Positions 16,114 to 23,645 of a DNA stretch of 32,312 bases are shown here, one piece after another. Under the pieces are notes generated by a model that saw only the letters and a list, made by a program, of their open reading frames with translations, searched no databases and was not told where the DNA came from. Made by a program: the position numbers and the translations under genes. Origin of the DNA: CAZJDV01 sp964544865 (GTDB lineage Bacteria > Chloroflexota > Dehalococcoidia > Lucifugimonadales > CAJWER01); NCBI GenBank assembly GCA_964544865.1, contig CAZJDV010000021.1, forward strand, positions 1 to 32,312, read 5' to 3'. Each line of letters opens with the position of its first letter. The stretch's first letter is position 1.

Positions 16114-17154
16114 ATGAGTCACACCGGTCACAGCGGTAGTGTGATACTGACGTCGGACCCGGCCGCCGCCGGCATCGCACTGGGAGAGGTGACGTCGCTA
16201 GCTCCAGGCTCGCAGCTACGAGACTGGCTATCTCCAGGGGTCGGCTGGGTGGAATCGGACGCCGACTGGGGCTCTTTGGCATCTCGCCTGCGGCGGCGCC
16301 CCCCGGTGTTCTGCCGCCATATCTGCCCAGCTCAAGTCCGTATCCCGCTGGAAAGATTAGGAACAGACCTGGACGATCTAGTCCTGGCGGGCCGCCTGCT
16401 ATTTCCCTATCTCGATTTAACCCGAACAATTTCGGTCCAGACCAGGATCCTGGGGTCCCTGTGTCCCTACGGGGGATACGACGTCAACACGCTACTGTCG
16501 AAACTCTTCGTGGGGCAAGGCGTTCAGTTGAACGTGCGCTGTCCGGAGCAGGTGTGCTCGGTCGTCATCACTCCCGACCAGGGATTTCTCGGCCTGTCGC
16601 TCGCTGCGGACAACCTCAGCGATTGGGCCGGCGGCGCCCGCAGATTCAAGCGGAGGAGCCAGCAGGTCAGCCGCGCCGAATTCAAGCTGCTGGAGGCTCT
16701 CGAGCTGTTCGGATTGAGTTTGCCAGCCGGCGGCCTTGCGCTCGACCTGGGAGCCGCCCCCGGTGGATGGACTCGCGTATTGCGCGGTCACACGATGACG
16801 GTGACGGCGGTGGACCCAGGGGACCTGGACCGTCGAATGGCCTCCGATTCGGCCGTGAGGCACGTGCGTCGCGCGGCGCAGAGCTACCTGAGGACGAGTG
16901 ATGAGCGGTTCGATGTCATCCTCAACGACATGCGGATGGACGCCCTGGATTCGGTGAGGGTCATGATGAACGCGGCCAGAAACCTCAAGAAAGGCGGATG
17001 GGCCTTATTGACACTCAAGCTTCCCCGAGTGGGAATGGAAAATGCCGCCGCTTCGGCACTTGATCTGATTCGCGAAAAGTACGAGATCATCGGAGCGCGG
17101 CAGCTGTTTCACAATCGGAGCGAGATCACCGTAGTGGTCAGGCCGATGCGATAG
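16114..17154 (+). CDS. RlmM/FtsJ-like rRNA 2'-O-ribose methyltransferase
   Basis: The 346-residue protein has an N-terminal half resembling the THUMP-containing region of RlmM and a C-terminal FtsJ-type methyltransferase domain. The SAM motif is DLGAAPGGWT (211-220). The full K-D-K-E catalytic tetrad of 2'-O-ribose methyltransferases is visible: Lys191 (AEFKLLE), Asp272 (LNDMRM), Lys302 (LTLKLP) and Glu337 (NRSEITVV). RlmM modifies C2498 of 23S rRNA in Escherichia coli. The exact target here is not proven. The start ATG 16114 has only a weak ribosome binding site (GTGAG). Confidence 0.83.
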   Translation: MSHTGHSGSVILTSDPAAAGIALGEVTSLAPGSQLRDWLSPGVGWVESDADWGSLASRLRRRPPVFCRHICPAQVRIPLERLGTDLDDLVLAGRLLFPYLDLTRTISVQTRILGSLCPYGGYDVNTLLSKLFVGQGVQLNVRCPEQVCSVVITPDQGFLGLSLAADNLSDWAGGARRFKRRSQQVSRAEFKLLEALELFGLSLPAGGLALDLGAAPGGWTRVLRGHTMTVTAVDPGDLDRRMASDSAVRHVRRAAQSYLRTSDERFDVILNDMRMDALDSVRVMMNAARNLKKGGWALLTLKLPRVGMENAAASALDLIREKYEIIGARQLFHNRSEITVVVRPMR

Positions 17155-17188
17155 ACGGTCACCTTGTGCCTCCCCAGCTCCCGCACCG

Positions 17189-17197
17189 TGCTATAAT
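17189..17197 (+). promoter_or_regulatory. Perfect extended -10 promoter of the orphan RNA unit
   Basis: TG-C-TATAAT matches the extended -10 consensus exactly. It sits 35 bases after the RlmM-like stop, and no plus-strand protein gene of normal size follows. Transcription should begin near 17203-17204. No standard -35 is present at 16-18 bases. Confidence 0.7.
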
Positions 17198-17203
17198 AGC
17201 TGC

Positions 17204-17346
17204 TAGAGACATGGTGGCGGAGGATGACAGCTTATGGAGGGTCTCTAGAAAGGAGGTACTGCGTTGGTTAGTAGTATGTGGAGGTGTTCCTGGTAGATGT
17301 TCCCTGGAGCATCTCTAAATTAGGGCCCCGCTTCGGCGGGGCCCTA
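17204..17346 (+). ncRNA. Candidate ~143-nt small RNA or small-ORF transcript
   Basis: The unit runs from the extended -10 promoter to a strong terminator and lies between convergent genes. An 8-bp stem pairs CTAGAGAC (17203-17210) with GTCTCTAG (17241-17248). A strong Shine-Dalgarno AAAGGAGGT (17249-17257) follows immediately. A second perfect stem pairs AGATGTTC (17295-17302) with GAGCATCT (17307-17314). TAGAGA at the 5' end could instead pair with TCTCTA at 17312-17317, giving two exclusive folds. Two tiny frames exist: TTG 17264-17296 (MVSSMWRCSW), 7 bases after the Shine-Dalgarno, and ATG 17211-17318 (35 codons, ending before the terminator). It matches no RNA family I recognise. Confidence 0.55.
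17321..17346 (+). terminator. Strong UUCG-loop intrinsic terminator
   Basis: TAGGGCCCCGC (17321-17331) and GCGGGGCCCTA (17336-17346) form an 11-bp perfect stem closed by a TTCG tetraloop. The tail TCGATTT is only weakly U-rich. It ends the orphan RNA unit and may also act for the convergent cinA, whose stop is 93 bases away. Confidence 0.8.
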
Positions 17347-17439
17347 TCGATTTATGGGCGATGGCGAAGAGCAAACGCCGAGCCACCGCCGGGCAGGCCG
17401 GCTCACACCACGGCGCTTCGCACGCGGGGGACCGTGGCT

Positions 17440-18681
17440 CTACCCCAGACCTTCTATCAGAGCCATTCGTACCAACTCTACGGCGTTGAGGCTCATGCGG
17501 GTGCGGTCCGGCCTTCCCCGGCCGGCGGTGCTGTAGGTCCGCGTCCAGAACCCGTTGCCGTCGGTGATTGCGATGACGGTGTGGCCCCCGGCAAGGTTCT
17601 CCGCCATATCACCTGGATCCGGCACGCCGTGAAGCGCCAAACCGAAGTCGGACTCGGCGTGGAGCCTGACGGCAGAGGCGAGGTCCCTGGCCAGGCTGTT
17701 CGGGTCGTCCGGGATGTCGCCGGGGCCGCGTGAGCGCGCTAGCAGGCGGCGAATCGTCACGATCCCGTTGCCTATGATCCCCTCGACGAATTGATCGGGA
17801 CTCGCCTCCAGAAGGCGGTCCGCCACCAGTCCGCCCGTAACGTCCTCGTAGACCGCAATTTTCGCGTTCCTATCCTTGAGCAGCCTGCCCACGACGCCCT
17901 CGATCGACTCCTCGTCGATGCCAAACACCCTTCTGCCAAGGAGGTCGCGGACCTCCTGCTCCACGGGCGCTATCAGTTTCGCCGCCTCCGCCGCGCTCGA
18001 TGCCTTGGCAGCGATTCGCACGTCGACCTGGCCCGGGTGGGCGAGCACTCCGACCGTGGGGTTGTTGGATCCAGCGATGAGATGGCCAATGAGGTCGTCG
18101 ACGGCGCTCTCGCCCATATCCGCCACCTTCAGGACCCGGTAGGTGATGATCTCCGACAGGTCGAATCTCTTGCGCAGATACGGCGCGACCTCGTTGTCGA
18201 AAAGCCACTTGAGCTCGAAGGGAACGCCGGGCAGGGCGAAGACCGCGCCCCTGGGGTCCTCCACTACGAACGAGGGCGCCGTGCCGTTGGGATTCCGCAC
18301 CGCGACCGCACCCTCCGGTATGTCCGCCTGCTTCTCGTTGTTGGAAGTCATGATGAATCCACGGCTGCGGAACCGCTGCTCGATCTGATCGACCAGCTCG
18401 GGGTCTCTGACCAGCCTGCGACCCGTGACAACGGCTATGACCTCCCGCGTCAGGTCGTCCTGGGTGGGGCCCAGTCCTCCGCCTGTGATGACCACGTCGG
18501 ACCGGTCCAGGGCCCGGCCTATGACCTCCTTCATGCGGTCCGGGTTGTCGCCAACGACGGTCTTGTAGAACAAGTTGACGCCCAGGCTGGTGAGCCGCTG
18601 GGCCATCCAGGCCGAATTGGTGTCCTCGATCTGGCCGAGAAGCAGCTCGGAACCGATCGCGACGATCTCAGCATTTGGCAT
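17440..18681 (-). CDS. cinA: CinA-family protein with degenerate C-terminal deamidase domain
   Basis: The 413-residue protein has the two-domain CinA layout. The N-terminal MoCF-like domain is well conserved (AIGSELLLGQIEDTNS and GGGLGPTQDD at 68-76), as in proteins with ADP-ribose pyrophosphatase activity. The C-terminal domain corresponds to NMN deamidase (PncC), but its signature ESCTGG reads EDVTGG (279-284). The usual following segment with Gly-Val-Val, Tyr-Ser-Asn and Lys is also altered (GIIGNGIVTIRRLL). Deamidase activity is therefore doubtful. ATG 18681 has AAGGAAG about 8 bases upstream. The frame extends 48 codons further but that part does not resemble CinA. Confidence 0.88.
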   Translation of the reverse strand: MPNAEIVAIGSELLLGQIEDTNSAWMAQRLTSLGVNLFYKTVVGDNPDRMKEVIGRALDRSDVVITGGGLGPTQDDLTREVIAVVTGRRLVRDPELVDQIEQRFRSRGFIMTSNNEKQADIPEGAVAVRNPNGTAPSFVVEDPRGAVFALPGVPFELKWLFDNEVAPYLRKRFDLSEIITYRVLKVADMGESAVDDLIGHLIAGSNNPTVGVLAHPGQVDVRIAAKASSAAEAAKLIAPVEQEVRDLLGRRVFGIDEESIEGVVGRLLKDRNAKIAVYEDVTGGLVADRLLEASPDQFVEGIIGNGIVTIRRLLARSRGPGDIPDDPNSLARDLASAVRLHAESDFGLALHGVPDPGDMAENLAGGHTVIAITDGNGFWTRTYSTAGRGRPDRTRMSLNAVELVRMALIEGLG

Positions 18682-18825
18682 CCAGAACTTCCTTTCGATC
18701 AAAGTGAGTATTCGTACGAGCGTGTCCGCCCACCTTTGGATGGGCCAACATGAAGTCATGTAACGGTTGCTTGAGATCGGAAACGCGGGACCGACCGCGC
18801 ATTCTCGCGGACCATAGAACCGCAA

Positions 18826-19323
18826 CTATGCCGGCGTGACCTCGCGGGCGTGCAGTATCTCGGTGCCGCTCATGATACGAATGTCAGCCGGCCCTAGCGT
18901 CAGCAGCGCGACCGTGTCGCCCTGCGCCATGACAAATTCCACTTCGTACGCGGCGCCGTCATCGTAGCGATGCACGACAGTTCCCACGTCACCCTGTTTT
19001 AGGCCGTGTTGCCCTACGTCGTGCGTAATCACGACAATCTCCAGTTCGCCAATCACGCGTCTTCTCCTTCCCGCTTGGCACGGGCTGGGTAGGCCGTCTA
19101 TGACATATTTGGCGCCGTGAACCGTATTCACCACCACCTCGACCTCTTCCGATCGGGCGATCACCAGTAGTGCCGCCTTGAGTGCACCGACATCAAGCAT
19201 ATCAAAGCCCAGTGTACGCAGTAGCCTGGCCTTAGATCTGCCGTCGGGGTGCCTGTCGGAAAGCAGGTAGTCCGCGAGTTTCTCTCGCTGGACATAGGCG
19301 CTACCACGATTTGGCAGCTTCAT
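18826..19323 (-). CDS. DUF6883-DUF4926 fusion protein
   Basis: The 165-residue protein joins two small domains usually encoded by separate adjacent genes. Residues 1-89 match DUF6883 (MKLPNRGSAYVQREKLADYL, then HPDGRSKARLLRTLGF) but lack the usual last strand and tail. Residues 90-165 match DUF4926 (VVITHDVGQHGLKQGDVGTV and AYEVEFV). The junction codon is a GTG (19056) preceded by AAGGAG at 8 bases, so DUF4926 may also be made alone from an internal start. Functions are unknown. An in-frame deletion between two neighbouring genes could have created the fusion. Confidence 0.75.
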   Translation of the reverse strand: MKLPNRGSAYVQREKLADYLLSDRHPDGRSKARLLRTLGFDMLDVGALKAALLVIARSEEVEVVVNTVHGAKYVIDGLPSPCQAGRRRRVIGELEIVVITHDVGQHGLKQGDVGTVVHRYDDGAAYEVEFVMAQGDTVALLTLGPADIRIMSGTEILHAREVTPA

Positions 19324-19339
19324 GTCTGCACAATATGCC

Positions 19340-20431
19340 TCACCCGCATCTCTCCCGCAGCAGGGCGGCGCCCTGGCACATGGCGCGCAGCTTCAGGTAC
19401 GCCTCGTCGAAGTCCATCGGGTTGATGCTCGACGGTGCGAAACCGCAGTCGGGGTTCAGGGTCAGCCGCTCCTTGGGGACGAACTCCATTGCGGCCTCGA
19501 CGCGGGCGGCGACCTCCTCCGGTGTCTCGACGTGGAGATCGGTGTGGTCGATGACCCCGAGCCCCAGTGTCTTGTCGGCGGGGAAGTCCTTGAGGACGCC
19601 GATCCCTCCGGCGTCAGGGGTCGCGAACTCCATGGCGAACCGGTCCACGTTCATCTGGCCCAGCGCGCCGATTATCAGGTCGTAGGGTCCGCTGGTGCCA
19701 TGGCGGCGGTCGAAATGAGCGTGGCAGAGATGAACGCTAAGAGAGACGCCTTCGACTCCGTCCGCGACGCCGTTGACGCACCTGACGGACAGCTCGATCT
19801 CGTGATCGACATCCGTGATCCTTTCCCGCTTGCGGTACTCCGGGTCCACGAGCAGGGCCAGCCAGGGATCGTCAAACTGGATGGCGTCCACGCCGAGGGC
19901 GGCCAGGTCCTGGACCTCTTTGCGGATGATGCCCACGCAGGCGTCCATGAACTCCTCGCGGGTGGCGTAAGCCCCCACCGAGTGCTCCTGACTCCACATC
20001 CGGCGACCGACCGTGTAGGGTGACGGGATCGCCACGATCGTCTTGTTGCTGGCGTGCCGCAGCAAGAATAACGCCTCGCCCGTCGCTATGCCTCTCCGGG
20101 GGTTCAGACGGGTTACGACCGCCGGGTAGTACATGGCTGAAGTCCGGTAGGTCCCGCCCAGAATGAGGTCGAGCTCGAAGCCTTCGATGGCGTCGGCGAA
20201 GACTTTCACGTAGCTCTCTCGCCGCCACTCTCCGTCCGAGACGAAGTCCATACCGGCCCGTTCCTGCATATGGATGGCCGACGGGACGGCGGCGTCCAGC
20301 AGCGCGTCCGCCTCCGCCAGGCCGATGCCGCCAGCCTTGCGTTCCTCGATCAGATCGCGTATCCACTGCGGCCGGGGCAGGCTGCCCACGACGAAGGTCG
20401 GGAAGAGTGCACTATCCGATGTGGCTGGCAT
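19340..20431 (-). CDS. MetE-like cobalamin-independent methyltransferase
   Basis: The 363-residue protein corresponds to the C-terminal catalytic half of cobalamin-independent methionine synthase (UROD/MetE-like fold). All four zinc ligands can be placed: His234 and Cys236 in SVHLCHAH, Glu268 in AMEF, and Cys329 in NPDCGF. The N-terminal half of true MetE, which helps bind methyltetrahydrofolate polyglutamate, is absent. The methyl donor may therefore be a different compound, as in other short MetE homologues. AGGAG lies 6 bases before ATG 20431 and includes part of the upstream stop codon, so it is tightly coupled to the formate dehydrogenase gene. Confidence 0.85.
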   Translation of the reverse strand: MPATSDSALFPTFVVGSLPRPQWIRDLIEERKAGGIGLAEADALLDAAVPSAIHMQERAGMDFVSDGEWRRESYVKVFADAIEGFELDLILGGTYRTSAMYYPAVVTRLNPRRGIATGEALFLLRHASNKTIVAIPSPYTVGRRMWSQEHSVGAYATREEFMDACVGIIRKEVQDLAALGVDAIQFDDPWLALLVDPEYRKRERITDVDHEIELSVRCVNGVADGVEGVSLSVHLCHAHFDRRHGTSGPYDLIIGALGQMNVDRFAMEFATPDAGGIGVLKDFPADKTLGLGVIDHTDLHVETPEEVAARVEAAMEFVPKERLTLNPDCGFAPSSINPMDFDEAYLKLRAMCQGAALLRERCG

Positions 20432-20440
20432 TGGATGCTC

Positions 20441-21495
20441 CTAGTTTTCGTAAGCGTAGCTGTAGCTAGGGCTCACGACCTTGCCGCCCTCCACGATGAC
20501 GAAATCCCGTTCCATGGGGTCCCCCTCGAAGAAGCGCGTGAGACAATCACGTATCCCGTCGGCGTATCGTTTTTGCGCCTCCAGGGATGTCCCTGAGACA
20601 TGGGGCGTCAAGGCATGGTTGGGCATGGTCCGCGACGGGTGGCCCGACGGCGCAGGCTGCGGGTACCAGACATCGCCGGCATAGCCGGCAAGGTGGCCAC
20701 TCTCCATTACTCCGACGAGTGCGTCCCTGTCCACTATCCGGCCGCGGGCGGTATTGACCAGGTAGGAGCCTCTTTTCATGCTGGTCAAGACCTCGTGGTC
20801 GAACAGCCCGTCGGTCTGCGGCGTGAGGGGGATGTGGATGCTGATGACGTCGCAATGCGGGACCAGGGCGCCGAGCGTCATGTAACGCGCGCCGAGGAGC
20901 TGCTCTTCGACGGTGTTCAAACGCTTGTAGTCGAAATAGTAGGTCTGAACGTCGAAGGGTTTCAGGTGGGCGGCCACACACTGACCAATGCGCCCCATGC
21001 CCACGATGCCGACGACCTTGTCCTCCAGGTCGTGGGCTCGTGCCACCACCTTGCCGATGTCCCACCCTCCGTCGACCACCTCCTGGTAGGACGGAAGGTA
21101 GTTGCGGACCAGAGTCAGGATCTGCATCACGGCGTGCTCGGCCACGCTGACGACGTTGCTGCCGGTGATCTCGGCTACAGTGATGTTCCGCTCGGCCGCC
21201 GCGGCCAGGTCGAAGTGATCGGACCCGACTCCGGCAGTAAGAAGCAGACGAAGGTTCGGTGCTTTCTCTATGCGTTCCCTGGTCATGTAGGCCGGCCAAA
21301 ACGGAGTGGCTATCAGGACATTCACCGTCGGGAGATGCTTTTCGAACTCGCTTCCGTGTCGCTTATGGCGACAAGCTCGTGGCCCTCGGCCTCGACCATC
21401 TCGCGCAGCCCAAGGGCGTTTTCTGCACAGCCAAAGAGCTCGGGCGTCTCTTTTGCGTCCGGACCACCGGGGTAAAGGACAGCGACGACCTTCAT
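20441..21495 (-). pseudogene. NAD-dependent formate dehydrogenase, broken by one frameshift
   Basis: The main frame (20441-21325) encodes about 294 residues closely following bacterial NAD-dependent formate dehydrogenase: ATPFWPAY, TAGVGSDH, SVAEH, VGMGRIG, NTARGRIVDRDA, GDVWYPQPAP and TPHVSGT. The N-terminal part lies in another frame from ATG 21495, behind an excellent AAAGGAGG, and reads MKVVAVLYPGGPDAKETPEL through VAISDTEA. A one-base loss (or equivalent) near 21345-21350 would rejoin the frames through FEKHLPTVNVLIA, giving about 351 residues. The 20441-21325 fragment has no usable start of its own. Catalytic residues (Arg of NTARG, Gln of PQPAP, His of TPHVSG) are kept, so the break is recent or a sequencing error. 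It is followed directly by the MetE-like gene. Confidence 0.85.
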
Positions 21496-21518
21496 GATGC
21501 CTCCTTTACGAATCCATC

Positions 21519-21543
21519 TGTCTTCCTCTATACGCGGAAGACA
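21519..21543 (-). promoter_or_regulatory. Inverted repeat in the formate dehydrogenase leader
   Basis: On the gene strand, TGTCTTCC and GGAAGACA form a perfect 8-bp inverted repeat with a 9-base spacer that contains TATAGA. It ends 23 bases before the ATG at 21495. It could be an operator over a -10 element or a leader hairpin. The rest of the gap up to 21785 shows no gene. Confidence 0.4.
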
Positions 21544-21785
21544 AACCTATCTTGTGCGGTCCGGCTCGACATAACCGCGACCGCATGTCGAGTCGGGGTG
21601 CGGGCGCCGGCTCTGCGTTCCAATGAGTCGATGGCCTCCGAGCGGATCATGTTATTCTGGAGTCAGCGCTCTTGAACATCTATTAACCTTCATGATACTC
21701 CCCTAATCGCCGGCACGCCCCTACGACTACGAAAATCTAAAAGTGATCCACGGTAACTGCGGCGACGGGACAGGCTGCTCCTCAT

Positions 21786-23513
21786 CTAAAACGGCTGGAG
21801 CTCGGCGCTCTTCCATCTCCTGATCGCTGCCTCCGCCCGTGGGCTGATCGCCCGCTGAATTCGTACGTTGAGTAGCGAGGGCAGCCCACTCTCGAAGGCG
21901 AGTTTGATGGCCGGGGAGAGGTCGCCGGGGCTCTCCACGTTCTCGGCATATCCGCCCAGGCCCTGTACGACCTGGTCGTAGCGTGTCGGGAGAAGGTCCG
22001 TGGCGACCGGTTTGCCGAACACGGCAAGCTGTATCTGCCGGTCGATCCCCCATGACGCGTCGTTCCCAAGGATGGCGACGACGGGCAGGTCGTGGCGCAC
22101 CGCCGTGTCGAACTCCATCGCATTGAACCCAAATGCGCCGTCGCCGGTGACCACCGCGACGCGCCTGTCGGGGTGCGCCAGCTTGGCTGCCAGCGCCACC
22201 GGCAGCGCCGTGCCAAGCATCCCGAAGGGCGACAGGTACCACCATGTTTTCGGCGTGCGGGCGGGCATGTGCGCCCGAGCGAAGTGACAGAAGTCCCCAC
22301 CGTCGAGGACCAGATAGTCGTCGTCTCCAAGAAACCCTTCCAGGGCCTTGTGGACGTACATCGCGTGCATGGGCGTCTCGGCCACGGCCAGCGAATCGAG
22401 CTCCTCTTTCTGCGCGTCACGCTCTGCCTGGAGCCGCTGGAGCCAGCCCCGGGCCTTCCAGGAATAGCCGGCCGCCTCGGCGGCGAGCTGACCCACGATG
22501 GCGTCGACGTCCCCAGCGATGCCGACGGCGACGCCGCGGTTGCGTCCCAGCTCCGCCTCCGCCGGGTCGATCTGGATGATCTTCGCGTCAGGCGATATGG
22601 TCGGCGCCATGCCGTAGCCGAGAATCACGTCCTGCTTCCTGCCGAGCAACAGCACAACGTCGGCCTCGCGCAACAGCCGCGCCGCCCTGTTAAGCCCTGA
22701 GTCGAAAAAGCCAAAGCAATACTGGTGCTCGTCGGACACCAGGCCACGGGCGTCACCCTCGGTCATCAGCGGCAACCTGGCCGTCTCGATGAGCCGTTGA
22801 AGGCTCTCGCCCAAGTTCGCGTACGCCGCGGCGCTCCCAGCGATGACCAGCGGCCGGCTGGCGGAACGCAGCAGTGAGACAGCCTCCTCGATCTGGTCCG
22901 CCGTCGCGAGCGAGAGCGCTTTCGTGCGGTACTCGTGGGGCTCGAAAAAAGCCACCTCGTCTTCCGAGACCTCCTGTTGCTGAATATCCACGGGAATTGT
23001 GAGGTGGACCGGGCCGCGCCGCCCGCTATACGCGATCCGAAGCGCCTGGGCGATCATGTGCGGGATGCGCCGCGGGTCGGTCACCATCCACGCGCCCTTG
23101 GTGACGGGCTTCGCCATGCCGATCTGGTCGATTTCCTGCATTGCGCCGCGACCCAGCTCAAGGAGCTCCGCCGAGCCGCTGATGGACAGCATCGGGCTCT
23201 CGGAGTGGTATGCGTTGGCCAACGCCGGGATGGCGTTGGCGAAACCGGGCGTCGTGTACATCGCCACACCCGGCTGGCCGGTTATCAGGCCCCAGGCGTC
23301 GGCCATGTGGACGGCGGCCTGCTCGTGGCGCGTGTCAATTAACCGGAACCCCTCATCGCTCATCACGTCGAGGACGGGCAGCACGTGGTCGCCGGCCAGC
23401 ACGAACAGGTTCTCCACGCCTTCCAGCCGCAGGGACCGGGCGACCAGGTCGCTGCCGGTCAATTTCGCTTTATTGGTCAATAGTGACTCCGATTCTATGA
23501 AGGAATTGTCCAT
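21786..23513 (-). CDS. Thiamine-diphosphate-dependent enzyme (acetolactate synthase/2-hydroxyacyl-CoA lyase-like)
   Basis: The 575-residue protein has the three domains of the POX/AHAS superfamily. The N-terminal pyrimidine-binding domain carries catalytic Glu64 (TRHEQAAVHMADAWG), the central domain carries IQIDPAEAELGRNR, and the C-terminal diphosphate-binding domain carries GDG (457-459) with Asn484 26 residues later. GSAELLELGRGAMQEIDQ and GDGAFGFNAMEFDT recall oxalyl-CoA decarboxylase, 2-hydroxyacyl-CoA lyase and benzaldehyde lyase. The family alone does not fix the substrate. ATG 23513 lacks a ribosome binding site; TTG 23480, with GGAG about 7 bases upstream, is a good alternative. The CoA ligase gene lies 132 bases upstream on the same strand. 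Confidence 0.85.
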   Translation of the reverse strand: MDNSFIESESLLTNKAKLTGSDLVARSLRLEGVENLFVLAGDHVLPVLDVMSDEGFRLIDTRHEQAAVHMADAWGLITGQPGVAMYTTPGFANAIPALANAYHSESPMLSISGSAELLELGRGAMQEIDQIGMAKPVTKGAWMVTDPRRIPHMIAQALRIAYSGRRGPVHLTIPVDIQQQEVSEDEVAFFEPHEYRTKALSLATADQIEEAVSLLRSASRPLVIAGSAAAYANLGESLQRLIETARLPLMTEGDARGLVSDEHQYCFGFFDSGLNRAARLLREADVVLLLGRKQDVILGYGMAPTISPDAKIIQIDPAEAELGRNRGVAVGIAGDVDAIVGQLAAEAAGYSWKARGWLQRLQAERDAQKEELDSLAVAETPMHAMYVHKALEGFLGDDDYLVLDGGDFCHFARAHMPARTPKTWWYLSPFGMLGTALPVALAAKLAHPDRRVAVVTGDGAFGFNAMEFDTAVRHDLPVVAILGNDASWGIDRQIQLAVFGKPVATDLLPTRYDQVVQGLGGYAENVESPGDLSPAIKLAFESGLPSLLNVRIQRAISPRAEAAIRRWKSAELQPF

Positions 23514-23645
23514 GCCGGAAACGCGGGACAGCCGGACCGGCTCTGGTTTCTACAAGCCCAGCCTGTGGCGCGGGACGCGGATGGGCGCCGCCCCTCCCGC
23601 CGCCCAGCAGTATAACTAGGGCGAGCACCGGCGGGCAACCCGCCG

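Noticed and set aside
17264..17296. The 10-codon ORF as a trp-operon attenuator leader
   Set aside because: It contains two Trp codons next to hairpins, but no biosynthetic gene follows on that strand. The next gene, cinA, is convergent.
23530..23542. Inverted repeat AGCCGG-A-CCGGCT just upstream of the ThDP enzyme gene
   Set aside because: It is a short GC-rich palindrome that is likely by chance at this base composition, with no promoter elements placed around it.
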